Source of the DNA: Aporrectodea caliginosa
Taxonomy: Eukaryota; Annelida; Clitellata; Crassiclitellata; Lumbricidae
Direction: 5' to 3'
Length of the DNA stretch: 64,000 bases
Assembly: GCA_020284085.1 (NCBI GenBank)
Contig: JACEVL010000772.1
Location: forward strand, 40,001-104,000
Part shown: piece by piece, positions 11,377 to 23,256 of the stretch
How positions within the stretch are numbered: the first letter of the stretch is position 1
Layout: every line of letters begins with the position of its first letter
Translations under genes and position numbers: made by a program
The notes under the pieces: model-generated
Told to the model about the DNA's origin: nothing
What the model saw: the letters and a program-made list of their open reading frames with translations, nothing else
The model's database searches: none

Positions 11377-12050
11377 GTACAGAAAAAGAATGCCTCAGTT
11401 TTCTTGTCAGTGTTTTAGATTTACACCTGCTGTCCCAATGACAATTGCTATATGATTAGCACCACGCTACATGACGTCTCGTACTGGAATATTGAGAATC
11501 TCTGTTCATTTTGCGGTTCTTTTCTTTGTGTGCATAGTCTTTGTGTTTCAGCTTCAGGGTTGTTTATCATCTGTGCTACAGATTTTACTAATTTTGATTT
11601 TTTCATTATTTCTTCTTAATTTTTCACGTAATTCATGCAACTATAATTGTTTATACAACGTTAAGCCTGGAGTTACAGGACGTCTGGGTCAGAAAACTGA
11701 ATAAGCTAACAATGAAAATTTTCCTGATTATACGACTGTAAAATTATGCTTTAATTTATGCTGGTTTCCATTTGCTGTAAAGTTGTATAGAAGGCACTTC
11801 GCAGTGTAGCGCCGAGCTACCTTGCTGATTTGTGCATTTCACTGATGCTTAATCTCACCTGCAACGAACTTATGATCTGCCATCTTTGGCCAGCAGTTTG
11901 TCTCAATTTAAGAAAACAGAATTTTAGTTTCCGTACCATTTCGTACACTGGTCCTAATCTATGAATATCACCACCAGCTTTGAGGAGCCCTTTGCTTTCT
12001 GCCATATTCATAAAATAGGCTAGTGGGGTAGCCTACTAGTATATCTGGTT
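11377..12050. other. 3' flank of zinc-finger exon; no gene seen
   Basis: AT-rich and probably the 3' untranslated region at first. No clear polyadenylation hexamer near the stop. Confidence 0.35.
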
Positions 12051-12051
12051 A

Positions 12052-12082
<31 letters not shown>
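12052..12082. repeat. (AAT)n microsatellite
   Basis: Short AAT run. Confidence 0.9.
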
Positions 12083-12083
12083 G

Positions 12084-12322
12084 TAAAGCGAGGTCATGCA
12101 AGATAAGCTAATGCAAATCTTAGCATTACCACAATCGTAAATTTCATAGTCATTGAAAAGGCCTAGAAACGTGCATTATAGGTAGGTATTGTTTTAAGGT
12201 AACTACAGAAAGGTAAAGCGAGGTCATGCAAGATAAGCTAATGCAAATCAAAGCATTACAACGATATGCAACACTTCGGCTTTTGTAGTCATTGAAAAGG
12301 CCTAGAAACGTGCACTTGTAGT
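12084..12322 (+). repeat. tandem duplication, two units of about 128 bp
   Basis: Both units start with GTAAAGCGAGGTCATGCAAG, continue ATAAGCTAATGCAAATC and end with GTCATTGAAAAGGCCTAG then AAACGTGCA. Unit starts are near 12084 and 12212. Confidence 0.85.
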
Positions 12323-13030
12323 CCATATCGGTTAGTTTGCAGCCTCGTTGCGAAAAACCTGTTCATGATTTATAGGAAATAGATCTTGACAGAAATAGAC
12401 GTAAAACATAGAATTAATAACGTAGTCCCAGAATTTTAAATGTAAATAACCTACGCAATTGTTTACCATAAGTACCTACAATGATATCCAGAATAATGAT
12501 TTTGCTGAAAGTTGCTGAAATCGTAACTAGTTAACGGACAGTCAGTATTTTTCGTCAGCGTGTATAGAGTGAATGCTATCCATCACGTGCTGTGTCGTGC
12601 AATAAAGGTTGTACTGATTGACGATGTTTGACGTTTGGCCTGAGAATGTCAATGCTTCTACAAGGCCTTCAAGGTGCATCTGGGAAGATTGTGCAGCTCA
12701 CAACTGATTTTCAGGTCGATTGTCTTCGATCGAACAAGGCTGCCTAGAAGAACGACGGGAAAATCTATACCGCGTAACGAAGGTTAATAATGGGGTAGAC
12801 GTCGGTTCTTGCGGGTGTCGTGTTTTTATAGTGTGTTTTTATAGCGCAGCTTCGTGAATGCACCTAGTGACCGCAATTACTGTTTATTCGATGCCCGTAT
12901 AAATGCACTAAGGCCTTATTAACCGTCAGAGCTTTGAATAATCGTTTCATTATATAGGGCAGTTTTTGAATAAATATTAGCCTGTTTTACAAAACAAATG
13001 TCACGCGTTATTTGGCGCCAATGCGAGTTA
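12323..13030. other. gene-free stretch
   Basis: No gene or known repeat family recognised. Confidence 0.45.
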
Positions 13031-13034
13031 ATTG

Positions 13035-13270
13035 CAAATGTAAATGTAAAGGTTTTTCTACAGCGACCATAATAGACCTCGACCCCGGTCATTTTTCAAC
13101 GAATTTATCGGGTGATGATACCCTTCACTTACACCGACCATGTGAATGAGTACCACGTCATTTAAGGTCCCGCATCTACAGTACGGGCAATGGCATTTAC
13201 GGGTAATTGTACCCGGTTTTAATGGTACCCGTTTTCCTGTTACATGTACTTGCTACATGCAAAGACTTAC
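13035..13270 (-). mobile_element. SINE-like repeat family B, copy 2, with GGGTA-rich end
   Basis: On the minus strand the landmarks GATAAATTCGTTGAAAAATG, GGTCGAGGTC and GGTCGCTGTAGAAAAA match family B at 2095-2260. The part from 13095 onward (GATGATACCCTTCACTTAC, CACGTCATTTAAGGTCCCGC) is repeated at 13850-13970. Confidence 0.6.
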
Positions 13271-13689
13271 TGTAACTGGCAGTATCCTGTCTAAGCAGGT
13301 ACCTTGGTGACCTATTACCGTGATGTAATCTTGGCATTTATAGATGCTCATTTATAGTAACAAAATGGGATTTTCAGCACAATCCGATCGTAGTGATACT
13401 TCTTCTGCTTCTTCTTCTTCTTCTTGCGCGCTTGTTCTTCTAGAAAAGCATTGCGTTTTCTTCTTGTTATCTTTTACTTTCTTCTTCTTCTATATTCGTC
13501 TTATTGTTCTTCTTCGTCTTCTTGTTCTTCTTCTTGTTCTTCAGTGACAATTATTATTATAATTATAATTATATTATTATTATTATTCTATTATTATTAG
13601 TATAAATGTGATTATCACCAGACTATTATTACTACTCATGCTTTGTTCATTATTGAACTGGTAGGAACTGGGATTATGGGAAGGCCTAT

Positions 13690-13848
13690 CTAATTACATG
13701 GCGGGTACTGTACGGGTACGGGTATACCCGCGGGTAATTCGGGTTGGGTAGTAATTTTGAGTACGGGTCGGGTACGGGTACGTGTAGCGATCCTGTGTTA
13801 CGGGTGACGGGTCGGGTAGCAAAAATGCTCTACCCGCAGACCTCTAGA
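13690..13848. repeat. GGGTA/GGGTCGGGTA-rich segment, possible hAT end
   Basis: Dense GGGTACGGGTA and GGGTCGGGTAG motifs ending CTACCCGCAGACCTCTAG. Read inward, CTAGAGGTCTGCGGGTAG resembles a hAT terminus, but I could not place the other end or a target duplication. Confidence 0.35.
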
Positions 13849-13849
13849 T

Positions 13850-13972
13850 GATACCCTTCACTTACGCCGACCATGTGAATGAGTACCACGTCATTTAAGG
13901 TCCCGCATCTACAGTGCAGTGGCATTCACGTAATTGCAATTAATGGCCCGTTTTGCTGGGTACATGCAAAGT
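13850..13972 (-). repeat. second copy of the 13095-13270 segment (family B)
   Basis: GATGATACCCTTCACTTACG, GAATGAGTACCACGTC and AAGGTCCCGCATCTACAGT repeat the earlier segment with a few changes; the two are about 755 bp apart. Confidence 0.75.
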
Positions 13973-14686
13973 TGTACCTCATAATTTTCAAAGGTAGCGG
14001 TATGTGATTAATCTGGCGTCAATGCCATGTTAGTAGGAAGTATATACTTTCAGATTCAGACCAGTTGATCCACTCTGACTGAAAGCGCGTTGTGTAAGCA
14101 ATGCACTGTGTGAAGTCTATTGATAGAAAAGCTATAGTTAGTCAATATTATGAGCTAAACAAGCGGATATCTCTGAACAGCGAAAAACCTTTCTAAAAAT
14201 ATCTAGCATGGAAGTCGTCGCAGTTCCGATGAGGGAGGCAGAGTGTCTGCAACAGATACCTAATAAGCGATCGGGTGGTCTTCTGAAACAGGGATCTGAT
14301 CACTTTCCTCCACTGGTTCATGCCGGTCATGTGCTGAACGGGATTTCGACTAATCTCGGTCGGGAACCAGTCTCCGTGTGGGCAGACGTTTGAAGAATAA
14401 GCAATAAGTACGACCAGTATCAAATATCACATGGAGCGTGCAGGCGATTTAAGATCCGGATATCTACAGATAAAGATGCATATTATACAATTCGAATAGT
14501 CACCGCCATCTTGTGACATGTTGACATCCGCCATGCAAGGAAAGTAGCCTAAACGACGGAATAGCACAGGGAGAATAACGATTCAACATGTTAATTTTAT
14601 TCAACTTTTGCATAGCAGCTCATAGGGACACTATTTTCAATTTACTTCAGCCAAAGCATTGGCTACAGCATGATGTCGTAAACAAA

Positions 14687-14805
14687 CTAAGAAGGCTTGT
14701 GTTTCACTTAATTGACCGGTGTAGACCTACTTAACGTTACCCTAAAGCTAAATTCTACCCCTACCTAGCTGTCTTGTCAATTAAGTTATACACAAGCCTT
14801 CTTAG
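14687..14805. repeat. inverted repeat (foldback)
   Basis: Left arm 14687-14715 (CTAAGAAGGCTTGTGTTTCA, then CTTAATTGAC) pairs with right arm 14776-14805 (GTCAATTAAG, then ACACAAGCCTTCTTAG). The loop is about 60 bp. It could be a decayed miniature transposon. Confidence 0.75.
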
Positions 14806-14827
14806 AGCCTAGAACACTATAGGCCTA

Positions 14828-14901
14828 CATTGGCAAGAAAGCTAGTCAGAGGTAGGAGGTTATACTAATTTCTACCTCAACCTAGCTTTGTTTGCCAATG
14901 T
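14828..14901. repeat. second inverted repeat next to the first
   Basis: CATTGGCAAGAAAGCTAG (14829-14846) pairs with CTAGCTTTGTTTGCCAATG (14883-14901). The stem continues inward through GAGGTAG / CTACCTC. Confidence 0.75.
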
Positions 14902-15375
14902 ATAAAACTTAACATAGCCTACATGTACTCCGCCTCGTCAATGGGTATTTCCGTTCGCCTGGATTAAACTCAACAGGAATGAAACCTGATAACACCCTGA
15001 CTGCCAAATTAGGTCCACAGCTTGCCACCAATAAACCCACAATGAGGGCTTGCTGCGAGCCAAATGATGTTGACGTACTTTTCTCTCACATTTTTGGCAT
15101 TTATCTAACCACTAGGTTTTGCTAAAGCGCATATGATCTTATTTTTTCGATGTGTTTTGACCGCGGCTGGAGAACTGGCATTATTTACGATAAGACATGA
15201 ATATGTCACCTGATGTGATCGTCCGTTTTGTGTTAAACGTGGTTTGGCCTGGACATTCAAAGGCTTAAAGGGTAATTGTCGGGCATAGACACCGCTTCCA
15301 AGCAGGTGGTTCCGATGGCAGAAATCTTAATCATCCCGTCCTCTGGTCTATTTCTTACTATTCAGAAGAGCGGTT

Positions 15376-16256
15376 CCCTGGTCTATTACTATTCAGAAGG
15401 AGGAATCATCCGCTGTCGCAACGTGGTTTCTTCGGCCGACCCCGTAAGCCTCAGGTCAATAACACGATCGTCCCTAGATTAGTGGTTGCATTATTTCGCC
15501 AATTGCTCGTCTGCTGACATCTGGTAAGACAGCATAGTGCGCTGTGCCCGACCACGACATTAGGTAGAGTGGTGTTAAGCATTGCTGATTGTACATACAC
15601 TCAGTTGGCGCATTTAACTGTTAACTGAACGACTGCGGTTAACTCTATTTACATGTGTTCAGAAACTGTAGATGATCTCTGTCATAGGTTTAATAATGAG
15701 AACCCAGTTATTTAACGGCATTAAGTGTTTGAATTGCATTTACCTTATACTGTAGCTTAATTTCTGTTTGCTTGTTCTATTAATAGGATTTCGAACTGAT
15801 CTCTCCTATCAACAGCGCTTACTATGAATGGCCCTGGTCTTGAGAAGGAGGAATCATCCGCCACGTGGTTTCTTCGGCCAACCCCGGTTCAGGTATAACA
15901 CGATCGTCCCTACTTAGTGGTTGCATTATTTCGCCAAGCTCGACTGCTGACATCATATAAGACTTTATTGCGCTGTGCCCAACCACCACATAGTGGATTG
16001 TAGTAACAGTTCATACCCTCACTTAATTAGTTGTCTACACTCAGTTAGGCATTTAACTGTTAACTGAATAAATACGGTGCTAACTCTATTTACATGTTCA
16101 CAAACAGTCGATGATCGCTGTTAATTACTAAACATGAGAATCCAGTTTTTAACGGCATTCAAGTGTTTCGAATTGCTTACGTACTGTAGCTTAATTCGTG
16201 TTCCCTTAATAATTTCGATCTGATCTCTCAAACAGTTCGTATTATGAATGGCCAGG
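15376..16256 (+). repeat. diverged tandem duplication, units of about 456 and 425 bp
   Basis: Unit 1 (15376-15831) and unit 2 (15832-16256) share CCCTGGTCT, GAAGGAGGAATCATCCGC, ACGTGGTTTCTTCGGCC, ACACGATCGTCCCTA, GTGGTTGCATTATTTCGCCA, GCATTTAACTGTTAACTGAA and TATGAATGGCC in the same order, with many small deletions in unit 2. No coding conservation seen. Confidence 0.8.
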
Positions 16257-16879
16257 GTGAGAATTCACACTGAAAGGGTTCAACCCCCAGTCAGTCTTGG
16301 GACCCCACAGTAAAGTCTTTATTGCACACCCAAACTCCACATGGATCAAAATCTGACTCTCCCCCAGTTATTTTTCTTCAATTCTCATACTGTGAATGGC
16401 GAAATTATCAAAGACGTTCAACGACGTCTTAAGTCTATAATAATTTAAAAGGTATCTTCGAATTGCGACTACGTCACAAACCTAATGACGTTATTAATCA
16501 AGAAGAAGTCATTGAAGTTCGTCATAATCGTATAGGCCTACACGCCGCGGAGTTACACCTTCGACGAAGACGCCTGGAGAGGCCCCTGTACTTCTGTCGA
16601 AAATAGAATTTAAAGGCGGTCCAGAATAGCGGCTAATCCCTTAATGTTCACCAGGAGCCGTTGTTTATGATGACAGCATGCCGACTTTAGAGTGGACGAA
16701 AGATGAGATGATCGAATTAATGAACAACAGGTTTATCGTCGAAATTCGTCAAAGCATATAGAGGCCTAGGCCTACTCATCGATTTATCGAACAACTGCGG
16801 CATAAAAATTATGAACTCTTTCTTCGACCGTCAACTGCGATATCGTATAGACTTGTTTGATTAATTGAGAAGGAAAGTG

Positions 16880-17160
16880 ACACTGTTAATCTAATCTAAT
16901 CTAATCTAATCAAATACTTAGATTAGGTTATCCAAACTGAACAACGATTTGTTTGAATAACCTAGATAATTATATGATCAACTCTCGTTTAACTCTCTCC
17001 GGTGTATTCTATCCCTTAGAGTATTTTTCGTAATCTAATCATTGGATTAGATGAAAAAAGATCGGGTATTTTGGGAATAGATTAGATTAAATGAGATATG
17101 ATTGTATTATAGTGAATTGGAACGGATCACCACGGATCAGATCAGATGAATTAATGTACA
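16880..17160. repeat. (TCTAA)n and scattered TCTAATC motifs
   Basis: A short pure run at 16888-16912, and the same motif and its complement scattered through about 250 bp. Confidence 0.6.
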
Positions 17161-17199
17161 TGCTCCACGTAGTGCCACAGGGAAGCACACCACTGACAG

Positions 17200-17900
17200 G
17201 ATCAGTGGGAGTCCAACATGCAGAGACACATTCACACGACCAGATATACAAGCTCCGTGAGCGTCCATCATATAGAAGCACATTCATTATAGAAGGATAT
17301 GGGCTCCGTGGAAGTCCAGCATGCGAACACACATTCACACCTAAGTTTAGACAGGATCTGTGGTTATACAGCATAAAAACACACATCCAAGCACAGGCAT
17401 GTATACAGTTATATAGTTACCATGCATACATTGGTTGATTATAACGAGGAAATCGAATAGTATTTGGATGCACTGAAAGTTATATACGCAAAGGAATCCA
17501 TTCCATGTTTGTATATATATTGGACGTTAAAAGAAGAGGGAATCGATACCATTTGTATATATTGGAGGTTAATAGACAGGAATCGATCAAATTTGTCATT
17601 TATAGACAAGAACAAGCTTCATTTGTATATAATGGACATTTATAAACCAAGCGATACCATTTGTGTATATTGGACGTTAACACATGAAGTCATCGATACC
17701 ATTTGTATCCAATAGACAGTTTTTTCAGAAGGGATACCATTTGTATAGACCTTTATTTTGCGTTTAAAGAAGAAGAAATTGATACCATTTGTATACATTG
17801 GATGCTCATGGACGAGGGAATTTATACCGTTTGCATATATTGAACGCATACAAACGAGGAAATCGGAACAATTTGTATATATAACGGACGTTTATAATAG
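17200..17900 (+). repeat. degenerate minisatellite, units of about 50-55 bp
   Basis: From 17470 at least eight variants of GATACCATTTGTATA...TTGGACG(T)TAA follow each other. A related earlier block at 17200-17340 alternates GGGAGTCCAACATGC and CACATTCACAC-type pieces. The two longish open frames here are repeat translations. Confidence 0.7.
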
Positions 17901-19635
17901 ACGAGGAAGTGGACGCTATTTTTAGACATATTTCGAAAGAGAAAGAACGTTAACATCCCTATAGTAAAATTCTCGGAAAACATCTGATCATATGACCGAT
18001 ATTAGCTAGAAAATCTGCATTAAAAGCACGATTTTTACGACTAGAATAATTCAGAAAAGCCATCAAATTGACGAGTATCTCGGTGCGATCCCGTAAAACA
18101 CTGCAGCTACGACCGTTGCGAGGAGCGTCCTCTTATATTTGTAATAGACGTTCATTCGCTGGGTAGATGGGACGCGCATGCCAGTAACTCAGATGACATG
18201 CATGCGGTCAAGTGCAGAGAAGCACAATGTTCTTCGTAAGATTACTGGAAAGATATAGCGTGTCTTTTACATAAAAATACACAGAATGAAGACTCGCAGA
18301 AGGCCTATCGACGCTTCAGGACTGTCGAGATGCTTGCCAGAATGACCGAAATGTTAGATACTGGTCTTGCGCTGATCAGGTCTCCTACCAAGTCTCCTCC
18401 AAGTGCGTAGAGAAAATCGATGATGCATTGTAAGACGTTATAAAGAAGGCTTTTACTGCCTATTATGTCTTCCATATTTAGTGCACTTATTGCACTCGAC
18501 GAACGGGAATTACCAGCCTCCTGGTTTTCTTCCATCGTCGTCAGGAACTCATTCTCTTCGCTGGTTTTTTATTGTCTTGTCTGGTGTACGGCTGGTGGAT
18601 TTTCACGACGCGTTTCGATTAAATCTGTTAGGTTGTAACGCGTTGCAACAAATCTCACGTTGCTTCACTGCATTGTAACGAGCATAAGAAAATCACGACG
18701 AGGATGATTAAGTCTTATAGGCCTAAGTCTTAGTGTAGGCCTAATTGCAGTGTTAATAAAAGTGTAATAGTCTACCAGTCAATAGGTACTCGGAACACAT
18801 CGAACGTCATTTTCTGGACGCTTCTATCAGCACCCTACTTCAGAGCATGACACTTTAAGATAATGTTGTAAATTTTACTAGGGATAATTAGGTTAGGCCT
18901 TAGCTTCGGGTGAGACTGTTCGTGAAAACTGTTTCATACTCATTACTCCCCAGAACCCACAATAGAATTATACCTAGGGCAAACTCTCTATCTCGTAAAA
19001 CATTTGTCACACGGATGCTTTATACTTATATTTTTTCTATTTCATGAACTATGTACGGTACACCAGAGTGCGGTTAGCATGCAGTTGGATTTTCAATAAA
19101 TGATATACTTGCTTACTTACTTACTTACTTACTTTGTTTCGGTCGAGTGATTCTCTCTGACATCAAACATTGCCAGACCAGAGAACACAGTTCCAGCAAT
19201 TTGTTTGGCTTCTAATCGGAAAACGCATTTGGATGTGCACTAGATTCAAAGGGTCTTTGCATAAAGTCATTCGAATGTGTCCTGTCGGCCGGAATCCGTA
19301 AAAACGAACCGGGAAAGGTGCATGCTTCCATTACGAAACAGTTGGGTTGTTTTCAAGCAGGTATCGCAACCGGATGGATGGATGGAGAGTATGTGTGATT
19401 AATTAAACGGTGGACAAAATGGACAAAAACCGGACAAAACGACAAAAAGTTGGAATACCGCTTAGAGGGAGCTTTTACGAGCAGAAGTATAGGCCTAATG
19501 TGATTGTGGCGTTTGCCAGTCTGTTGTTTGGCAACATCAAGTGGCTGTACAGCTTTCAAGCTCGGACATAAATGTTCTGTCTGAAAACATTTACACCTAG
19601 GTAGGTACATGCATACGCCTAATTACCCAGAATGC
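17901..19635. other. gene-free stretch
   Basis: No gene recognised. At 19050-19140 a TGCGGTTAGC...TTTTCAATAAA end followed by CTTA repeats resembles the polyadenylation-like tail of the retroposons at 43980 and 47330. Confidence 0.45.
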
Positions 19636-19752
19636 AATTGCCTCATCTATCACCAAAATTCCCAACATTCACCGCGCCAATCCTGTTCTTAACTGCGCAA
19701 TTTACAACCGTAGCCTACTTAAGAAGATGTTGTTGACTCCCTGATCCCAGTT

Positions 19753-19825
19753 GCCCGGCTAGCTCAGTCGGTAGAGCATGAGACTCTTAATCTCAGGGTC
19801 GTGGGTTCGAGCCCCACGTTGGGCG
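19753..19825 (+). tRNA. tRNA-Lys(CTT), copy 1
   Basis: 73-nt cloverleaf. The acceptor stem GCCCGGC pairs with GTTGGGC (two G-U pairs), with discriminator G. The D arm is GCTCAGTCGGTAGAGC, the anticodon loop ACTCTTAA carries CTT (lysine), and the T arm is GTGGGTTCGAGCCCCAC. Box A (TAGCTCAGTCGG) and box B (GGTTCGAGCCC) are intact. There is no intron and no encoded CCA. A TTTT run at 19831-19834 serves as pol III terminator. Confidence 0.97.
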
Positions 19826-19830
19826 AATTA

Positions 19831-19834
19831 ATTT
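19831..19834 (+). terminator. pol III T-run terminator of tRNA-Lys copy 1
   Basis: TTTT five bases after the tRNA end, in ATTAATTTTCTT. Confidence 0.7.
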
Positions 19835-20728
19835 TCTTAATTAATTAACGGCTGGCATCTTGCTGTAAATCGAATGTAAGCTGCTATAATTAGGCCTATT
19901 CAAATCTGAAATTACGTCATCACAGTTAGTTATAGATTAGCCATTGCTTCGTAATCAACATTTTACACGGAAGGCAAAGAATTTATGTTACCTTCGCACT
20001 GTCCACACATAGTTACGAAGCCATCCTTGCATTCACATCTATAACTGCCAATAATGTAGCCTATACTTACCTGTGTCAGCTGCTAATGCGAAAGTGAATG
20101 GAAAGTATCGTATCCAGAAGTTCGGATCCTATCCATTCGCACAGGGTCTAAGTGAGGCCTGCTACAGACCACAGTAAATTTGTAAGATTTCACTTTCAAG
20201 AGTCAATTGCAGTTGTATGGATGTCTGTGGAGAGTCAATGAACCTCTCATGGAGCAATCATTACTTGGTTATGAGCTTCTTTAAATTCATTTCATTTTCG
20301 TAACTGTTAATACTACATTTCAGCACAGAACTTATAACTGAAATGCACGTAGGCTATTAAACCAGATATTTTATTATTCTTTTCCCCTATTTCTCAGTGT
20401 GTCGTGCAGTAGAATTCTCCTGATAGCTTGCATTTCAGACAGACATGAAGACATCTGCGTTTGGCTGTTGAGTGGACACAACTAACGGCTAAAATGTCAG
20501 ACTATCAGAGCTCGAGGGTACGCGTACCCTAAAATAGAATACGTTAAAATACGTACGTCAAAAAATAGAATACGCGTATGGTACATATCATAGGCCTACA
20601 CGATAATTTTAATTGCCTCATCTATCACCAAAATGCCCAACATTCACCGCGCCAATCCTGTTCTTAACTGCGCAATTTACAGCCCCGTAGCCTACTTAAG
20701 AAGATGTTATTTACTTCTGATCCCAGTT

Positions 20729-20801
20729 GCCCGGCTAGCTCAGTCGGTAGAGCATGAGACTCTTAATCTCAGGGTCGTGGGTTCGAGCCCCACGTTGGGC
20801 G
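20729..20801 (+). tRNA. tRNA-Lys(CTT), copy 2
   Basis: Identical over all 73 nt to the copy at 19753-19825, with the same CTT anticodon and intact internal promoter boxes. Followed by TTTT in ATTAATTTTCTT (20807-20810). Confidence 0.97.
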
Positions 20802-20806
20802 AATTA

Positions 20807-20810
20807 ATTT
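20807..20810 (+). terminator. pol III T-run terminator of tRNA-Lys copy 2
   Basis: TTTT five bases after the tRNA end. Confidence 0.7.
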
Positions 20811-21473
20811 TCTTAATAATTAACGGCTGGCATCTTGCTGTAAATCGAATGTAAGCTGCTATACAAATTTGAAATTACGTCATCACAGTTAGTTAAAGAT
20901 TAGCCATTGCTTCGTAATCAACATTTTACACGGAAGGCAAGCAATTTAAGTTACCTTCGCACTGTCCACACATAGTTACGAAGCCATCCTTGCATTCACA
21001 TCTATAACTGCCAATAATGTAGCCTATTTACCGGTGTCAGTTGCTAAAGTGAATGGAAAGTATCGTATCCAGAAGTTCGGATCTTATCCATTGCTAACGG
21101 TCTAAAGAAGGCTGTCTACGTGAGGCCTGCTACGTCCCACAGTGAAATTTTAAGACTTCACTTTCAAGAGTCAATTGCAGTTGTATGGATGTCTGTGGAG
21201 AGTCAATGAACCTCTCCTGGAGCAATCATTACTTGGTTATGAGCTTCTTTAAATTCATTTCATTTTCGTAACTGTTAATACCACATTTCAGCACAGAACT
21301 TTTAACTGAAATGCACGTATTAAACCCCATATTTTAATTATTCTTTCCCCCTATTTCTCAGTGTGTCGTGCAGTAGAATTCTCCTGAGAGCTTGCATTTC
21401 AGACAGACATACATGAAGACATCTGCGTTTGGCTGTTGAGTAGACACAACTAACGGCTAAAATGTCAGACTAT

Positions 21474-22006
21474 ATATATGTCGCTGACAGAGGAGCAGTT
21501 AAAAGAGGATATAATTATGTTGAAGGGGCCTTTAGCTCATGCATTTCTAACATCAGAAGGTCACGACCAGTACCCTGTTACGCGGGTAGATGCATGGTGG
21601 GTTTTGAAAATAGTTGGGAGGTTGAGTTATTCAGACGAAACACAAGTTTATTTCCATGGACCCGTGACGGTCAGCTTCTTTTGATGACCAACTTTATGTC
21701 GTGCCTGTGTCGTAGAGGTTTAATCATCGCTGGTCAAATTCCTTATTTGCATAAAATAATATGTTCGTCAATTTCGTCTCGTTTATGAAAACATTAAATT
21801 TACAATACATCTGGTGCCGTGCAGCTTAGTACATTGTAAGGTAACACAACACATACAGAAAGTCTTCAATGGCGTAGAAGGAAGTCGAGTGAATGCGAGG
21901 AGATAAAAAGAGTCTGTGAAAGCGTTCAGGTGTTTCCAAGGTCATGTATACTCGGCCATCGGTTCGTCATCCCACGCACTATTAATAAACACTCAACATT
22001 GACAGT
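21474..22006. other. gene-free stretch
   Basis: Open frames of 68-108 codons overlap here but have no recognisable motif. Confidence 0.4.
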
Positions 22007-22067
22007 CGGTATTCTTTGCACAGCCAAGACACCTGATACAAAAATCTTCTCAGACTTTATAGACGAC
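22007..22067 (+). repeat. 61-bp duplicated segment, copy 1
   Basis: GGTATTCTTTGCACAGCC...TCAGACTTTATAGACG recurs almost exactly at 22373-22432, where it is embedded in ATAC satellite. Confidence 0.85.
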
Positions 22068-22314
22068 CTATGAAAATAATAAAACTATTCCGGTTTGTAT
22101 TTGGTGTAGGAAGTGTTAACCTACATCCAAATCTGGACAGTGGACAAGTCTGTTGGAATTCCGACCTGATCCGATTGAACTAATTAGACAGTCATAGTCG
22201 AATGCTATTAAGAGCTGTTATGTAAGTGTTCTTATAAATGCCTGCATACAACACATATACCACATATGTACATACGTACACATCGGTGTGCATGGATGCA
22301 AAATGCATCCTTGC

Positions 22315-22695
22315 ATACATATATACATACATACATACATACATCCACGCATACATACATACATACATACATTCGGTATTCTTTTCACAGCCAAGACACC
22401 TGATACAAAAATCTTCTCAGACTTTATAGACGCATACATACTTACATACGTACATACATACATACATACATACATACATACATGAATACATGCATACAGG
22501 CAAATATACACGGATACAATACATGCATATATGCATGCATGCATACATACATACTTGCATGCATACATGCGTGCACACACGTTGATCTATGAATACATCC
22601 ATACATGCATGCATGTTTTGCTTACATACACACGCAGATCTATGCATGCATACTTATACATACATACATACATACATACATACATGCCATACATA
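22315..22695. repeat. (ATAC)n / GCATAC satellite cluster
   Basis: ATAC runs with GCAT interruptions surround the second copy of the 61-bp segment (22373-22432). The Tyr/Ile/His/Thr-rich open frames are satellite translations. Confidence 0.9.
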
Positions 22696-22965
22696 ATGCA
22701 CATACATAAATGGGCAGATGTGTTCGTTCTCGCATTACTGCATCTTTGCTTTTGCCAACCGTTGTCTGGAGTTCCTTGTATACCTGTGCCTTACTTAACA
22801 AAGTCTTCGTATATCGTTCATTGCGAAGGCTCTGCTTTCCGGTTAATCGCATGAAGCGCCCTCTGGTCTTCAGTGGGGCGACAAAGCCGACCCCCTCCTT
22901 GGCTCCCTCGATTCAGATCGGGCTTATGACAGGTTTCCGCCTTCAACGCCCGCTGCAACTCCGCT

Positions 22966-23122
<157 letters not shown>

Positions 23123-23256
23123 GGGCGGATGTATCTGATTTTCCGAGTCATCGGAGCTGACGTGGGCAGCATCTTCAGTTTTCGCCCGCCTCTCCTCACG
23201 TTGCTATGACAACAATTACTGCGCCTACTCAGGTAATTTTATGTCGGCATTCTGCA

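Larger units (their letters stand above)
19636..20505 (+). repeat. tandem segmental duplication carrying tRNA-Lys, unit 1
   Basis: 870-bp unit from AATTGCCTCATCTATCACC to GGCTAAAATGTCAGACTAT. The second unit is at 20611-21473, with a 105-bp spacer that contains ACGCGT-type palindromes. Similarity extends over the whole unit, with scattered substitutions and short gaps. Confidence 0.9.
20611..21473 (+). repeat. tandem segmental duplication carrying tRNA-Lys, unit 2
   Basis: 863-bp second copy of 19636-20505. The tRNA is unchanged while the flanks carry substitutions and small gaps. Confidence 0.9.

Noticed and set aside
18305..18535. 76-codon minus-strand frame
   Set aside because: No family resemblance and no splice or promoter signal; compatible with chance.
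22315..22695. CRISPR-like regular spacing
   Set aside because: Simple ATAC/GCAT satellite without unique spacers; the genome is eukaryotic.
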